28,284 nucleotides of DNA. It comes from BNXB01 sp031556375. Lineage in GTDB: Bacteria > Bacteroidota > Bacteroidia > Bacteroidales > Azobacteroidaceae. Positions 1-6,473 of the stretch are shown piece after piece; the stretch's first letter is position 1, and every line of letters begins with the position of its first letter. The notes below the pieces were generated by a model. The model was given only the letters and a program-made list of their open reading frames with translations. It searched no databases and was not told where the DNA came from. The translations under genes and the position numbers were made by a program. The DNA is taken from contig JAVBTA010000046.1 in the NCBI GenBank assembly GCA_031556375.1, positions 1 through 28,284 on the forward strand, read 5' to 3'.

Positions 1-1
1 T

Positions 2-421
2 GGTTACATTCCGGTAAATGCGTATGTCGATTTGATAAATTTCAAATTATACATGGCTGATATAGGCATTCTTACATTGCGGTCAAAGATTCCATTGCAG
101 ACCATATTGTCACCGATTGAAGTAGATAATACTTTTCTTGGGGCTATGACCGAAAATTATGTAGCACAAGTGTTTGCCTCCAAAGGATATGACATTCTGT
201 ACTGGCAAAGTGAAGGCAAGGCTGAAGTTGATTTTGTTCTTCAAATTGATGATGCAGTTATTCCTGTTGAAGTAAAAAAGAGCAGGAGAAATCGTTCTAA
301 GAGCTTGGGAGTTTTCGTGGAGAAATACAAATCGCCTTACTCTATCCGCATATCCAAAAAGAACTTTGGTTTTGAGAATAGTATAAAATCAGTACCTTTA
401 TATGCTGCTTTTTGTATTTAA
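2..421 (+). CDS. C-terminal part of an AAA family ATPase with a DUF4143 domain (5' truncated by window edge)
   Basis: The frame is already open at the left edge and encodes about 139 residues, so the true start lies outside the window; the first in-frame TTG at 32 is not a credible start. The segment FKLYMADIGIL, followed by a region with an E-V-D-F-V-L nuclease-like core and VIPVEVKKS, matches the C-terminal DUF4143 part of the widespread prokaryotic P-loop ATPases of about 380-450 residues. In that family an N-terminal AAA+ domain binds ATP and the DUF4143 part resembles a restriction-endonuclease fold. The cellular role is poorly defined; some members sit near mobile or toxin-antitoxin loci. 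The catalytic ATPase motifs are not in view. Family assignment is firm, function unknown. Confidence 0.8.
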   Translation, partial: GYIPVNAYVDLINFKLYMADIGILTLRSKIPLQTILSPIEVDNTFLGAMTENYVAQVFASKGYDILYWQSEGKAEVDFVLQIDDAVIPVEVKKSRRNRSKSLGVFVEKYKSPYSIRISKKNFGFENSIKSVPLYAAFCI

Positions 422-508
422 GAAAAAACAATGATCTGACTTAACGCTGATCCGAGAACTGTCCGTTTTTGGCTTTTCTCTGACTTTGGGATGGAATAGA
501 GAAGACAT

Positions 509-545
509 AAAAAAGCCCGTAAACATTGAGTTTACAGGCTTTTTA
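509..545 (-). terminator. Rho-independent terminator of tRNA-Asp (possibly bidirectional)
   Basis: A hairpin pairs AAGCCcGTAAAC with GTTTACaGGCTT around a short ATTGA loop. It is flanked by A's on the left and T's on the right, so it has a U-run in both directions. It lies about 30 nt downstream of the tRNA-Asp 3' end on the minus strand and could also stop transcription coming from the ATPase gene on the plus strand. Confidence 0.8.
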
Positions 546-575
546 ATGTCATTTGAGATGGTGTTGAAACCGTTT

Positions 576-652
576 TGGCGGTATGGACGGGACTCGAACC
601 CGCGACCCCCTGCGTGACAGGCAGGTATTCTAACCAACTGAACTACCACACC
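576..652 (-). tRNA. tRNA-Asp (anticodon GTC), CCA encoded
   Basis: Read on the minus strand, the acceptor GGTGTGG pairs with CCATACC, with one G-U pair. The D arm contains AGTTCAGTTGGTTAGA, the anticodon stem CCTGC/GCAGG encloses CTGTCAC (anticodon GTC), and the T arm has the GGTTCGAGTCC signature. The discriminator base is G, followed by an encoded CCA at 578-576. All arms pair normally, so the gene should be functional. It has its own promoter and terminator. The apparent ORF across it is an artefact. Confidence 0.97.
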
Positions 653-689
653 AAATGTTTCTTATGTGCATTTTCTCTCAAATGCGATG

Positions 690-720
690 CAAAGATATGG
701 TGAAAAAATAATATACGCAA
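690..720 (-). promoter_or_regulatory. Bacteroidota-type promoter for tRNA-Asp
   Basis: On the minus strand TATCTTTG (697-690) matches the -7 consensus TAnnTTTG. A TTG at 720-718 lies 20 nt upstream, the expected spacing for the -33 box. The tRNA 5' end is 37 nt downstream of the box, leaving a short leader of about 30 nt. This is the best-formed promoter in the window because both boxes and the spacing fit. Confidence 0.75.
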
Positions 721-919
721 GCGTTTATTCTGTTTTTTTTAATCATTATTGATAATCAGTGTTTTACAAATGTGAAAATATACTGATTTGATAAGAAAAA
801 CGCTCGCAAATACGCTAATATGATGAAAAATGGTTAATAATTGGAATCAATGATTTTCTGAAAGTTTACTGTAAAAACGACAGAAAAGACAAGAAATTGA
901 AGTGAAAAATCAAGACTTT

Positions 920-987
920 GAGTAAACCACAAAAACGTTTATTCATGCGGGTTTGGAGAATGTTGTGTAAACCACTGTGTAAACCAA
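920..987 (+). repeat. Short direct repeats TGTGTAAACCA upstream of the integrase remnant
   Basis: TGTGTAAACCAC at 964-975 is followed directly by TGTGTAAACCAA at 976-987, and a third related copy (GAGTAAACCAC) lies at 920-930. The tandem ends one base before the start codon of the integrase/XRE ORF. Such iterated sites next to an integrase gene are plausible arm-type or autoregulatory binding sites, but that is inference. The rest of the 653-988 gap is AT-rich and shows nothing else recognisable. Confidence 0.6.
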
Positions 988-1250
988 GATGCAAACTAAA
1001 AACAAAATGAGTACAACAGTTAGCATCATGTGTTACAAATCAAAAACATTAAAGAATGGAGAGCATCCATTAATGCTTTGTGTTACTAAAGACAGGAAAA
1101 GGAAATATCAGAGCTTAGGTATATCTGTCAAACTGGAACATTGGGATTTTAGCAAGAATAAGCCCAAATCAAATTGCCCTAATAGGGATTTGATTAACAA
1201 GATAATGTTGGATAAAGAGTTGAGTTTTCAAAAACAAAAAATGCTCATAA

Positions 1251-1274
1251 ATAGTACAATTTATAGTACAATTT
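1251..1274 (+). repeat. Perfect 12-bp tandem duplication at the integrase/XRE junction
   Basis: ATAGTACAATTT occurs twice back to back (1251-1262 and 1263-1274), exactly where homology to the integrase stops and before the XRE gene begins. It encodes the odd residues NSTIYSTIYY. It may be a deletion or joining scar, or a small operator ahead of the XRE gene. Confidence 0.8.
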
Positions 1275-1306
1275 ATTACGTTTGTTATGTAAAGATTATT
1301 TTGGGT

Positions 1307-1621
1307 ATGATAATTGGAAATAATATTAGAAAATTAAGAATAGTAAAAAGACTTTCGCAGCAAATGATAGCGGATAAACTGAATGTCGATAGACGGACTT
1401 ATGCCTCTTGGGAACAAGGATCTCAGGATATTAAGAGTCGTTATATTCCTCTTTTAGCCGAATTTTTTGAAGTCGAAATTTCAGAATTGTTCAGTAAAGA
1501 ATCGAAAATTAATATCAATCAATCATATAAAGATGACAGCATTGATACTGCAATTATTATATTAACAGACAAAGAAGCAATAGAGCGTGTTTTAGATGTT
1601 ATAAAACGATATACTAAATAG
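1307..1621 (+). CDS. XRE-family helix-turn-helix transcriptional regulator (internal start)
   Basis: Starting at ATG 1307 the frame gives 104 residues. Residues 3-60 form a Cro/C1-type HTH: NIRKLRIVKRLSQQMIADKL, then DRRTYASWEQG in the recognition helix and a final helix YIPLLAEFFEVEISELF. The last 40 residues form an acidic then helical tail. Proteins of this size are small stand-alone DNA-binding regulators in phages, conjugative elements and toxin-antitoxin loci, where they usually autoregulate. I prefer this start because the HTH begins three residues in, as in most XRE proteins, and because the upstream part belongs to an integrase. No clear TAnnTTTG box is seen directly upstream. The target is unknown. 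Confidence 0.75.
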   Translation: MIIGNNIRKLRIVKRLSQQMIADKLNVDRRTYASWEQGSQDIKSRYIPLLAEFFEVEISELFSKESKININQSYKDDSIDTAIIILTDKEAIERVLDVIKRYTK

Positions 1622-1647
1622 GCTAATTCGCTAAATGTCCGATTAAA

Positions 1648-1696
1648 TAGTCGAAAAACGAGCAATAGATTTATAATTGATGTTTTTTTTCGACTA
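1648..1696. repeat. Perfect 11-bp inverted repeat TAGTCGAAAAA
   Basis: TAGTCGAAAAA (1648-1658) and its exact reverse complement (1686-1696) are separated by 27 nt. The repeat lies 27 bp after the XRE stop codon and just outside the IS relic. The U-rich stretch is inside the stem rather than after it, so it is not a typical terminator. A paired operator, or one end of an older element, is possible. Confidence 0.6.
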
Positions 1697-1756
1697 TATC
1701 TGTTTTGAGGTTGACAAAATCCTTTTATCTTTATTTTTTGGCATACTTTAGGCTGT

Positions 1757-1774
1757 AGCTAATGCCGATTAGCT
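1757..1774. repeat. 7-bp inverted repeat near the transposase 3' end
   Basis: AGCTAAT (1757-1763) and ATTAGCT (1768-1774) form a tight hairpin with a GCCG loop, immediately past the stop codon of the transposase fragment. There is no adjacent U-run of useful length, so its function is unclear. Confidence 0.45.
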
Positions 1775-2230
1775 CTATCGTGTATCTATTCCAGCTGTTA
1801 AGCTGCTTTTTGGGCGGTTTGTTTTTTTCTGTTCTTTTGCCGCCAATCTGGCAACATTTGCCGTATGCACCCCAAAGAGTATCCAAAGTATCTCGGTCTG
1901 TGGTGTTCGGGCTTTAATCTTTCGCAGGTTGTAATGTTCCTTTTCGGTTCCAAAACTTCCTTCCAACCGGGTGGATCGTTCTTTGGACAGTAACGAACGC
2001 ATCTTACTTTTTTCAGGTTCATCTTTGGCTCTTTTGCCTTTGGGTAGAAAACTGGTATAAATCGGAGCAGGCCTTGAAGAGCAATATTTTCGGGTCTTAT
2101 TGGTGGCATAAATGGCATCTCCTGCAAAGTGAGTAACCCTCTGACGGAACAACACCTGGGCATAGCAGATGGAAGAGATTCCGCGGGTACCCTCATTGAA
2201 GGCATTAAATGAGATGTGCTCTATAAAGTT
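1775..2230 (-). pseudogene. C-terminal fragment of an IS1182-like DDE transposase
   Basis: The minus-strand frame contains IEHISFNAFNEGT, then GDAIYATNKTRKYCSS carrying the second acidic residue, and RLEGSFGTEKEHYNLRKIKA carrying the glutamate, followed by the helical tail ILWILFGVHTANVARLAA. This order matches the C-terminal half of IS1182/IS5-like DDE transposases. The N-terminal half with the first aspartate is missing. At about 2230 the frame passes without interruption into the group II intron RT fragment, giving a chimeric ORF whose start is at 2683. The part between the two acidic motifs aligns poorly and may be divergent. The protein cannot be an active transposase. Confidence 0.7.
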
Positions 2231-2683
2231 ACGTTTCTTGCCGGCTTCTTGGGGAATCTCTACCCGCAGAACGGGATTAGGACGGTATTTACCTTGTCTG
2301 ATTGCCGATAACAATTCTTCTTTGTGAAGCAGAAGCCATGGTAGGAGTTCGTCCGTTTCCATCCCATCTATTCCCCCACTTCCATGATTGAAAACAACTT
2401 GCTTATAAGCCTTGTTCAGGTTATGCGGGGATAGGATTTCTTCCAGTAGGTCGTCTTGCGTAAAGCGTACTTCCGTGAGGTTGTTTTCTGTTATCCCAAT
2501 AAAAGTCTGCACTCCACGATAGCCTTCGGATTCCGTCCTATTCCCATCGTGGCAGCTATCACTAATTGTTGATATTTTCTGCATTCGTCCTTTCATCAGG
2601 TAACAGTCATTCACGACCCACTTACAATAAGGTTCTGCCCTTCGATACTTGGTAAGGCTTCCTGCTGTACATTTTTTTTTCAT
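2231..2683 (-). pseudogene. ltrA: N-terminal fragment of a group II intron reverse transcriptase/maturase
   Basis: Residues 75-151 of the chimeric ORF read QDDLLEEILSPHNLNKAY, then GSGGIDGMETDELLPWL, GKYRPNPVLRVEIP and GKKR. This is the RT0/RT1 start of LtrA-type intron-encoded proteins, here preceded by the ESEGYRGVQTFIG leader seen in Bacteroidetes members. The YADD catalytic motif, the maturase X domain and the DNA-binding/endonuclease domains are all absent because the sequence joins the transposase after GKKR at about 2230. Translation in intact relatives probably starts further in than the ATG at 2683. Reverse transcription and splicing assistance are not possible from this fragment. 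Confidence 0.8.
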
Positions 2684-3054
2684 GGGCAGGCTTGTATCCG
2701 TACCTACTATGGCATCTGCTGACTTCTCACTGCAAGCTTTACTCCGTGCTTCTGAAAAAAAACATCCGCACGTTCAGTGAGACCTCCCCAGTTAAGAATA
2801 CATTCTTTCCATCTTATACCTGCCGGATTTACTTTGGATGTTTCCGGATAGTTATTGGGCTTTGTCTTGTTCGGCAGACTAACCCACATCCTTTAGCCTT
2901 ATATCCGGTTTCTGTACGTCAGGCCAGATGTTTGCCGCCACCTTCCTTCAGATTCCATCTCACGGTGGACACCCTTGGCTTTGGCTAAACACTTCCCTCT
3001 ATCAGGGTGTGTTAGGGACTTGCACCCATTAGAATATACCCATGCTGGGCGAGC
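2684..3054 (-). ncRNA. 5' RNA domain of a truncated group II intron
   Basis: Reading minus from about 3054, the sequence runs CGCCCAGCATGGG, then a stretch containing the hallmark TGGGTGCAAGTCCC, then GATAGAGGGAAGTGTTTAGCC and AAGCCAAGGGTGTC. These are strongly conserved domain I pieces of bacterial group II introns. The canonical 5' end GTGCG is changed to GCTCG here, which would impair splicing. Domains V and VI, which should follow the maturase gene, are missing. Two small ORFs across this stretch are structural-RNA artefacts. Confidence 0.75.
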
Positions 3055-3205
3055 CGAAAAACCACAACGTGTTAAAAATGAACGCGTTGGGATTGTTTTT
3101 TTATTGGGCGAATGAGCCTAAATATGTGTGATTTTTCTTAGTTATTAGACACACTACTCCCCAGCTGTAAGACAATTTTCAACCTCAAATTAATCTGCTA
3201 AATAA

Positions 3206-4909
3206 CTATTTTGGCAAGTTATTAAGAAATTCTGCAAGTTCTTCGATATGGTCAGTTCCAATAAGGTCTACGCCCTCACGAATCATTGTTTTCTTGAATG
3301 CGTCGGTATTCGGTACTCCCCAGAACCGGAGTTTTTTGCCTTGTCCATGTACTTCCGTAACAATTGAACGTAATTTCTCCAGATCGCTTGGAGAAAAATC
3401 CGTTTTGGATTCTCTGGAGAAAATATCATAAAAATTGTTACTGACCACGGGAATTACAGATGCGGGATATTGGCTGAAGTCCTTGATTCGTCCATCAATA
3501 AAGGCGTATCTTATTTTTTCTTTAGGCAGGGATTTGAAAGGACGGTTGCCGGAGAAAAATAAAAGAACGGCTCTTTCCTTAAATTCTCCATTTTCCACAG
3601 AACAAAGGATATTCTTATATTTTTCAAGGATGGGTTTTAAGGTAGAGTAGGTCTTTTCTCCGTCTGATTTAAAATCGATCATCAGGAACAAAGGCCCTGT
3701 TCCTTTGTTGTAGACTTTACCTTCATTTCCGGCAATTCTTTCAGCCAGTGGTTTCAGGTATAATTCTTCAAGAGTTCTCGCTTTTGATGTGTCTTTCGGA
3801 TAATTGTGGGAAACGAACAATTTTCCATCGATCAGGTGGATGTCGGCTTCTACATTGTTGAATCCATAGTTCAAGGCATCGAAAAGAGGATGTTTATTTT
3901 CATAATCATTATGAGAGAACGCATTGGTAAGAACTTTTCCCTGCTTTTTATTCCAATAGGCCTTGTCTACTATATTTTTTCCTCTTTCTCTCAACCAGGA
4001 ATAAAATCCGTAATCACCTTCTCTCAATTCTATGATGCGAGAACCGTTTGGAATATCAGTATATGTCGTTTTTCCTCCAGAGAAACGACCATAACACAGG
4101 GTAATGCCATATAGAGATGCTGCGTAATCGTTGTTGTGGTCATGCCCGACAAAAGTGCCCATAACATCCCCACATTCTAAGAATGAAGCAAACATGCCGG
4201 TATTGATTCTTGGAGCACATTCATCTTCCAGGCGTTGTCCGACCTGGCGTCCTTTTTTGTTTTCAAAGGCCTGTTTGTACTCGGGAAGAGGAATATGGAA
4301 AAATGCCAGGGCAGGGTAGGGTTGACCTCCGTTTTGTTTAGTATATCCTGCGCTGGTCTTGCGATACCAGTTTACTTGTTCGTTGGAGAACCATCCGTAA
4401 CCTTTGACCGTATCGATAGTTGAATAGGCATGAGAGTCCATACAATAGATTAAGGCCGCGGTTTCTTCTTTGGAAGAGGCACTGTTGATAGTCAGTACAA
4501 GGTCGTCCAACTGTCCGTTTTTGATGGTATTCAGGTTATTAGGATAAGACGTTACGATCTTCGCGATTTCTTCCCTGGAAATATCTTGTTCATCATCATG
4601 ATTTCCCAATACCACACAGAATGGAATGCCGCTTTTAGCTATAGGTTCCATGACCATTTTCCAGCCTTTTGCAGCAGGTTTGCCTGTAACTACATCCCCG
4701 GAAAAAATAATCAGATCCGGAAGCTCATTCGCTAAAGTGGCATTGATCATCTGTATACAGGTGTCTGATTCAGGTTTTTCTGCGCAAATATGAGCATCGG
4801 TAAACTGGGTAATTTTAAAAGAGCCGTCTTTTCTGAAAGATAATTTTTGTGCGTTAGCGCTCCATATAAAGGTAATGAAGCATAGACTAAAGAAGATGCG
4901 TTTTATCAT
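3206..4909 (-). CDS. Secreted two-domain phosphoesterase: metallophosphoesterase fused to a PI-PLC/GDPD-like phosphodiesterase
   Basis: The protein has 567 residues. Residues 1-20 are a signal peptide ending in SANA, placing it in the periplasm or outside. Residues 30-300 are a calcineurin-like metallophosphoesterase with all metal ligands: D38-x-H40, G71-D72, GNHD 102-105, H205 and GHDH 255-258. Residues 325-565 are a second enzyme of the PI-PLC/glycerophosphodiester phosphodiesterase superfamily: SHNDY (332-336), VEADIHL (353-359) and SHNYP (367-371) supply the expected His, Glu/Asp and second His. In relatives I know, each domain usually occurs as a separate secreted protein of about 300 residues, so the fusion could couple cleavage of a phosphodiester with removal of the resulting phosphate. 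Substrates such as glycerophosphodiesters, inositol phosphates or teichoic-type polymers are guesses. It is transcribed alone, divergently from the L31 gene. Confidence 0.85.
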   Translation of the reverse strand: MIKRIFFSLCFITFIWSANAQKLSFRKDGSFKITQFTDAHICAEKPESDTCIQMINATLANELPDLIIFSGDVVTGKPAAKGWKMVMEPIAKSGIPFCVVLGNHDDEQDISREEIAKIVTSYPNNLNTIKNGQLDDLVLTINSASSKEETAALIYCMDSHAYSTIDTVKGYGWFSNEQVNWYRKTSAGYTKQNGGQPYPALAFFHIPLPEYKQAFENKKGRQVGQRLEDECAPRINTGMFASFLECGDVMGTFVGHDHNNDYAASLYGITLCYGRFSGGKTTYTDIPNGSRIIELREGDYGFYSWLRERGKNIVDKAYWNKKQGKVLTNAFSHNDYENKHPLFDALNYGFNNVEADIHLIDGKLFVSHNYPKDTSKARTLEELYLKPLAERIAGNEGKVYNKGTGPLFLMIDFKSDGEKTYSTLKPILEKYKNILCSVENGEFKERAVLLFFSGNRPFKSLPKEKIRYAFIDGRIKDFSQYPASVIPVVSNNFYDIFSRESKTDFSPSDLEKLRSIVTEVHGQGKKLRFWGVPNTDAFKKTMIREGVDLIGTDHIEELAEFLNNLPK

Positions 4910-4971
4910 GATTATAAAATGATTTTGTCGTAGCCAGAGTCGTTTCCTGGTTGATAGATTAAAATTGGCAA

Positions 4972-4979
4972 CAAAGTTA
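4972..4979 (-). promoter_or_regulatory. -7 box for the phosphoesterase gene
   Basis: On the minus strand TAACTTTG matches TAnnTTTG, 62 nt before the start codon. No convincing -33 TTG is seen at the usual distance; the upstream stretch is poly(A). It lies back to back with the promoter of the L31 gene. Confidence 0.55.
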
Positions 4980-5022
4980 AAGTTTTTTTAATGAAAAATT
5001 TTTTTATTTCAAGGTTAATTTC

Positions 5023-5030
5023 TACCTTTG
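5023..5030 (+). promoter_or_regulatory. -7 box for the L31 gene
   Basis: TACCTTTG matches TAnnTTTG exactly and is followed by a leader of about 65 nt to the ATG at 5103. The upstream -33 area is a T-run without a clean TTG. Confidence 0.6.
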
Positions 5031-5102
5031 CAAGCCCAATTTTTATATCTGAGGTTTATTTGGGATTTATTTTAAGCAGAATAATAATAAAAACATATAG
5101 TA

Positions 5103-5357
5103 ATGAAACAAGGACTTCACCCGGAAAACTATCGTCCGGTCGTATTCAAAGACATGTCGAATGAAGATACTTTTATCACTCGTTCAACAATCAACGCAAG
5201 AGAAACTATCGAACTTGATGGTGTAACTTATCCTTTAGTAAAAATTGAAATTTCAAGTAGCTCTCACCCATTTTACACTGGTAAACAAAAGCTGGTGGAT
5301 ACTGCAGGACGTGTAGACAAGTTCATGAGCCGCTACGGAAATCGTGCGAAAAAATAA
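5103..5357 (+). CDS. rpmE2: 50S ribosomal protein L31, type B (zinc-independent)
   Basis: The 84-residue protein begins MKQGLHPENYRPVVF, has the TRST motif, and ends with HPFYTGKQKLVDTAGRVDKF and a basic tail. This is the full-length pattern of type B L31. There is no cysteine at all, so it lacks the CxxC zinc ribbon of type A and should not need zinc. L31 sits at the bridge between the ribosomal subunits near the central protuberance. In some bacteria the type B copy replaces the zinc form when zinc is scarce; in Bacteroidota it is often the main copy. The gene is monocistronic, with its own promoter and a strong terminator. Confidence 0.97.
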   Translation: MKQGLHPENYRPVVFKDMSNEDTFITRSTINARETIELDGVTYPLVKIEISSSSHPFYTGKQKLVDTAGRVDKFMSRYGNRAKK

Positions 5358-5377
5358 AAGCAAAAAAATATTCAGGA

Positions 5378-5412
5378 AAGCTCCGGTTGATTTCAGCCGG
5401 AGCTTTTTTTTG
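5378..5412 (+). terminator. Rho-independent terminator after L31
   Basis: AAGCTCCGGTTGA and its complement in TCAGCCGGAGCTT form a long GC-rich stem with a small loop, followed by about eight T's. It starts 20 nt after the stop codon. Confidence 0.92.
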
Positions 5413-5465
5413 TAATAATCTATTTTTGAATTTTCCTAAATTTATGAAAAAACAGAAAAAAACAT

Positions 5466-5473
5466 TATCTTTG
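5466..5473 (+). promoter_or_regulatory. -7 box for the esterase/DUF1080/oxidoreductase operon
   Basis: TATCTTTG matches TAnnTTTG and lies 40 nt before the ATG at 5514, after the L31 terminator. No clear -33 TTG is seen at 19-21 nt upstream. Confidence 0.55.
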
Positions 5474-5513
5474 AATCCTGAAATACTAATCAAAAACAGC
5501 CTAAATAATTGAT

Positions 5514-6464
5514 ATGAGACGCACAATTTCGATGATTTTCATTTTCTCTTTTCTTTTGACTTTTTCTGTGTGCGCAAACGGATCTTTGTTCCAAAATATT
5601 AACAAAGAAACATTTGTCTATTCTACGAAAAATGGGATGTCATTAAAATTAGATAAATACCGCCTGAATAAATCAGATGAAAAACAAGCTTGTGTTATTT
5701 TCCTTTTTGGAGGAAGTTTCAGGGGGGGATTACGCGATGGGAATAGTTATCTGCAATATTATGATTTCCTGGCGAATCAGGGTTATACAGTGATTGCGAT
5801 CGATTATCGTTTAGGATTGAAAGATATGCGCGATCCTGCTCTGGAAAAAGTAATACCTGCTTTGGGAAATGCAATTTATATGGCGGTTGAAGATTTGTAC
5901 GATGCTACTACTTATACTTTACAGCACGCATCGGAATGGAATATTGATTCGGAGAAAATAGTCGTCAGTGGTTCAAGTGCCGGAGCAATAGCGGTTTTAC
6001 AAGCTGAATATGAACTTAATCAACAATCTGCAATTGCAAAGAAATTACCTGCCGGATTCGAATATGCCGGAGTGATAGGATTTGCAGGAGCAATATTTTC
6101 AAAAGGAGAAATGACATGGACAGGAAAGATCCCACCGATGTTATTGTTTCATGGGGATATGGATGCTACGGTTCCTTTTGCAAAATTGGAAATCGCGGGA
6201 ATGCAATTTTGTGGGTCTCAATATATCACAGAACACTTGGAGAAGGCTGACTCACCATACTGCCTCTATCAGATGGCCGGATCTAAACATGAGGTGTCGA
6301 CAGACCCTATGAAATATAATCTTCCTGAAGTACAACGGTTTATTTCTTTATTTGTGGAAAACAAACAGCCTTTAAAAATTCATTCTATCGTTGAAACTAT
6401 TGGAAAATCAGCAAACACAGAACCTCTGAAACTCGAAGATTTTATTAAGAATAATTTTAAATAA
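5514..6464 (+). CDS. Secreted alpha/beta hydrolase (carboxylesterase-like)
   Basis: Residues 1-21 form a signal peptide. The 316-residue protein has the alpha/beta hydrolase order: an oxyanion-hole loop FLFGGSFRGG (63-72), strand VIAIDYRL (93-100), nucleophile elbow GSSAG with Ser155, acid residue in HGDMD (Asp217 is likely) and catalytic His259 in GSKHE. It resembles bacterial acetyl-xylan/feruloyl-type esterases and BD-FAE-like carboxylesterases, which remove acyl groups from plant or host glycans. It is the first gene of a probable operon; the next ATG follows after 9 bp. Given the downstream sugar genes, I infer deacylation of a carbohydrate substrate, but the acyl group and sugar are unknown. 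Confidence 0.85.
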   Translation: MRRTISMIFIFSFLLTFSVCANGSLFQNINKETFVYSTKNGMSLKLDKYRLNKSDEKQACVIFLFGGSFRGGLRDGNSYLQYYDFLANQGYTVIAIDYRLGLKDMRDPALEKVIPALGNAIYMAVEDLYDATTYTLQHASEWNIDSEKIVVSGSSAGAIAVLQAEYELNQQSAIAKKLPAGFEYAGVIGFAGAIFSKGEMTWTGKIPPMLLFHGDMDATVPFAKLEIAGMQFCGSQYITEHLEKADSPYCLYQMAGSKHEVSTDPMKYNLPEVQRFISLFVENKQPLKIHSIVETIGKSANTEPLKLEDFIKNNFK

Positions 6465-6473
6465 TAAGTTTGT

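Larger units (their letters stand above)
989..1621 (+). pseudogene. Truncated tyrosine recombinase arm-binding domain fused in frame to an XRE HTH regulator
   Basis: Residues 1 to about 82 match the N-terminal arm DNA-binding domain of Bacteroidetes phage/CTn integrases: a beta-rich start, the segment HPLMLCVTKDRKRKYQSLGIS, then EHWDF and NRDLIN. The SAM-like core-binding and catalytic domains (R...HxxR...Y), which should bring the protein to about 400 residues, are absent. After a perfect 12-bp tandem duplication at 1251-1274 the same frame continues into a complete XRE-type helix-turn-helix from residue 107. The integrase part is therefore a remnant and cannot recombine DNA. The fused 210-residue ORF could still be made, but the internal start at 1307 is the more likely start of the regulator. 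The gene lies about 340 bp from tRNA-Asp, a common integration target, which suggests an old integration scar. Confidence 0.7.
1703..3192 (-). mobile_element. Degenerate IS (IS1182-like) carrying a truncated group II intron
   Basis: TTTGAGGTTGA at 1704-1714 is repeated inverted at 3179-3189, and the similarity extends a few bases further inward, as expected for IS terminal inverted repeats. ATCTG occurs just outside both ends (1698-1702 and 3193-3197), offset by one to three bases, so it is only a possible target duplication. Between the ends, on the minus strand, are about 130 bp of untranslated IS 5' end, the first part of a group II intron, and the C-terminal third of a DDE transposase. 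Parts of both elements are missing, so neither can move unaided. It ends 14 bp from the stop codon of the phosphoesterase gene. Confidence 0.65.

Noticed and set aside
398..649. 83-codon ORF on the minus strand
   Set aside because: It is the translation of tRNA-Asp and its flank; the start of the protein is the tRNA sequence itself.
576..652. tRNA-Asp as attachment site of the integrase remnant
   Set aside because: The remnant lies beyond the tRNA 5' end, whereas integration usually uses the 3' end, and I found no duplicated tRNA fragment in the window.
1798..2205. 135-codon ORF on the minus strand
   Set aside because: It is in a different frame from the transposase motifs and has no recognisable domain; the other frame holds the DDE-like residues.
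2692..2988. ORFs of 98 and 60 codons on both strands between the RT fragment and the intron start
   Set aside because: They overlap the conserved RNA domain of the group II intron and show no protein features.
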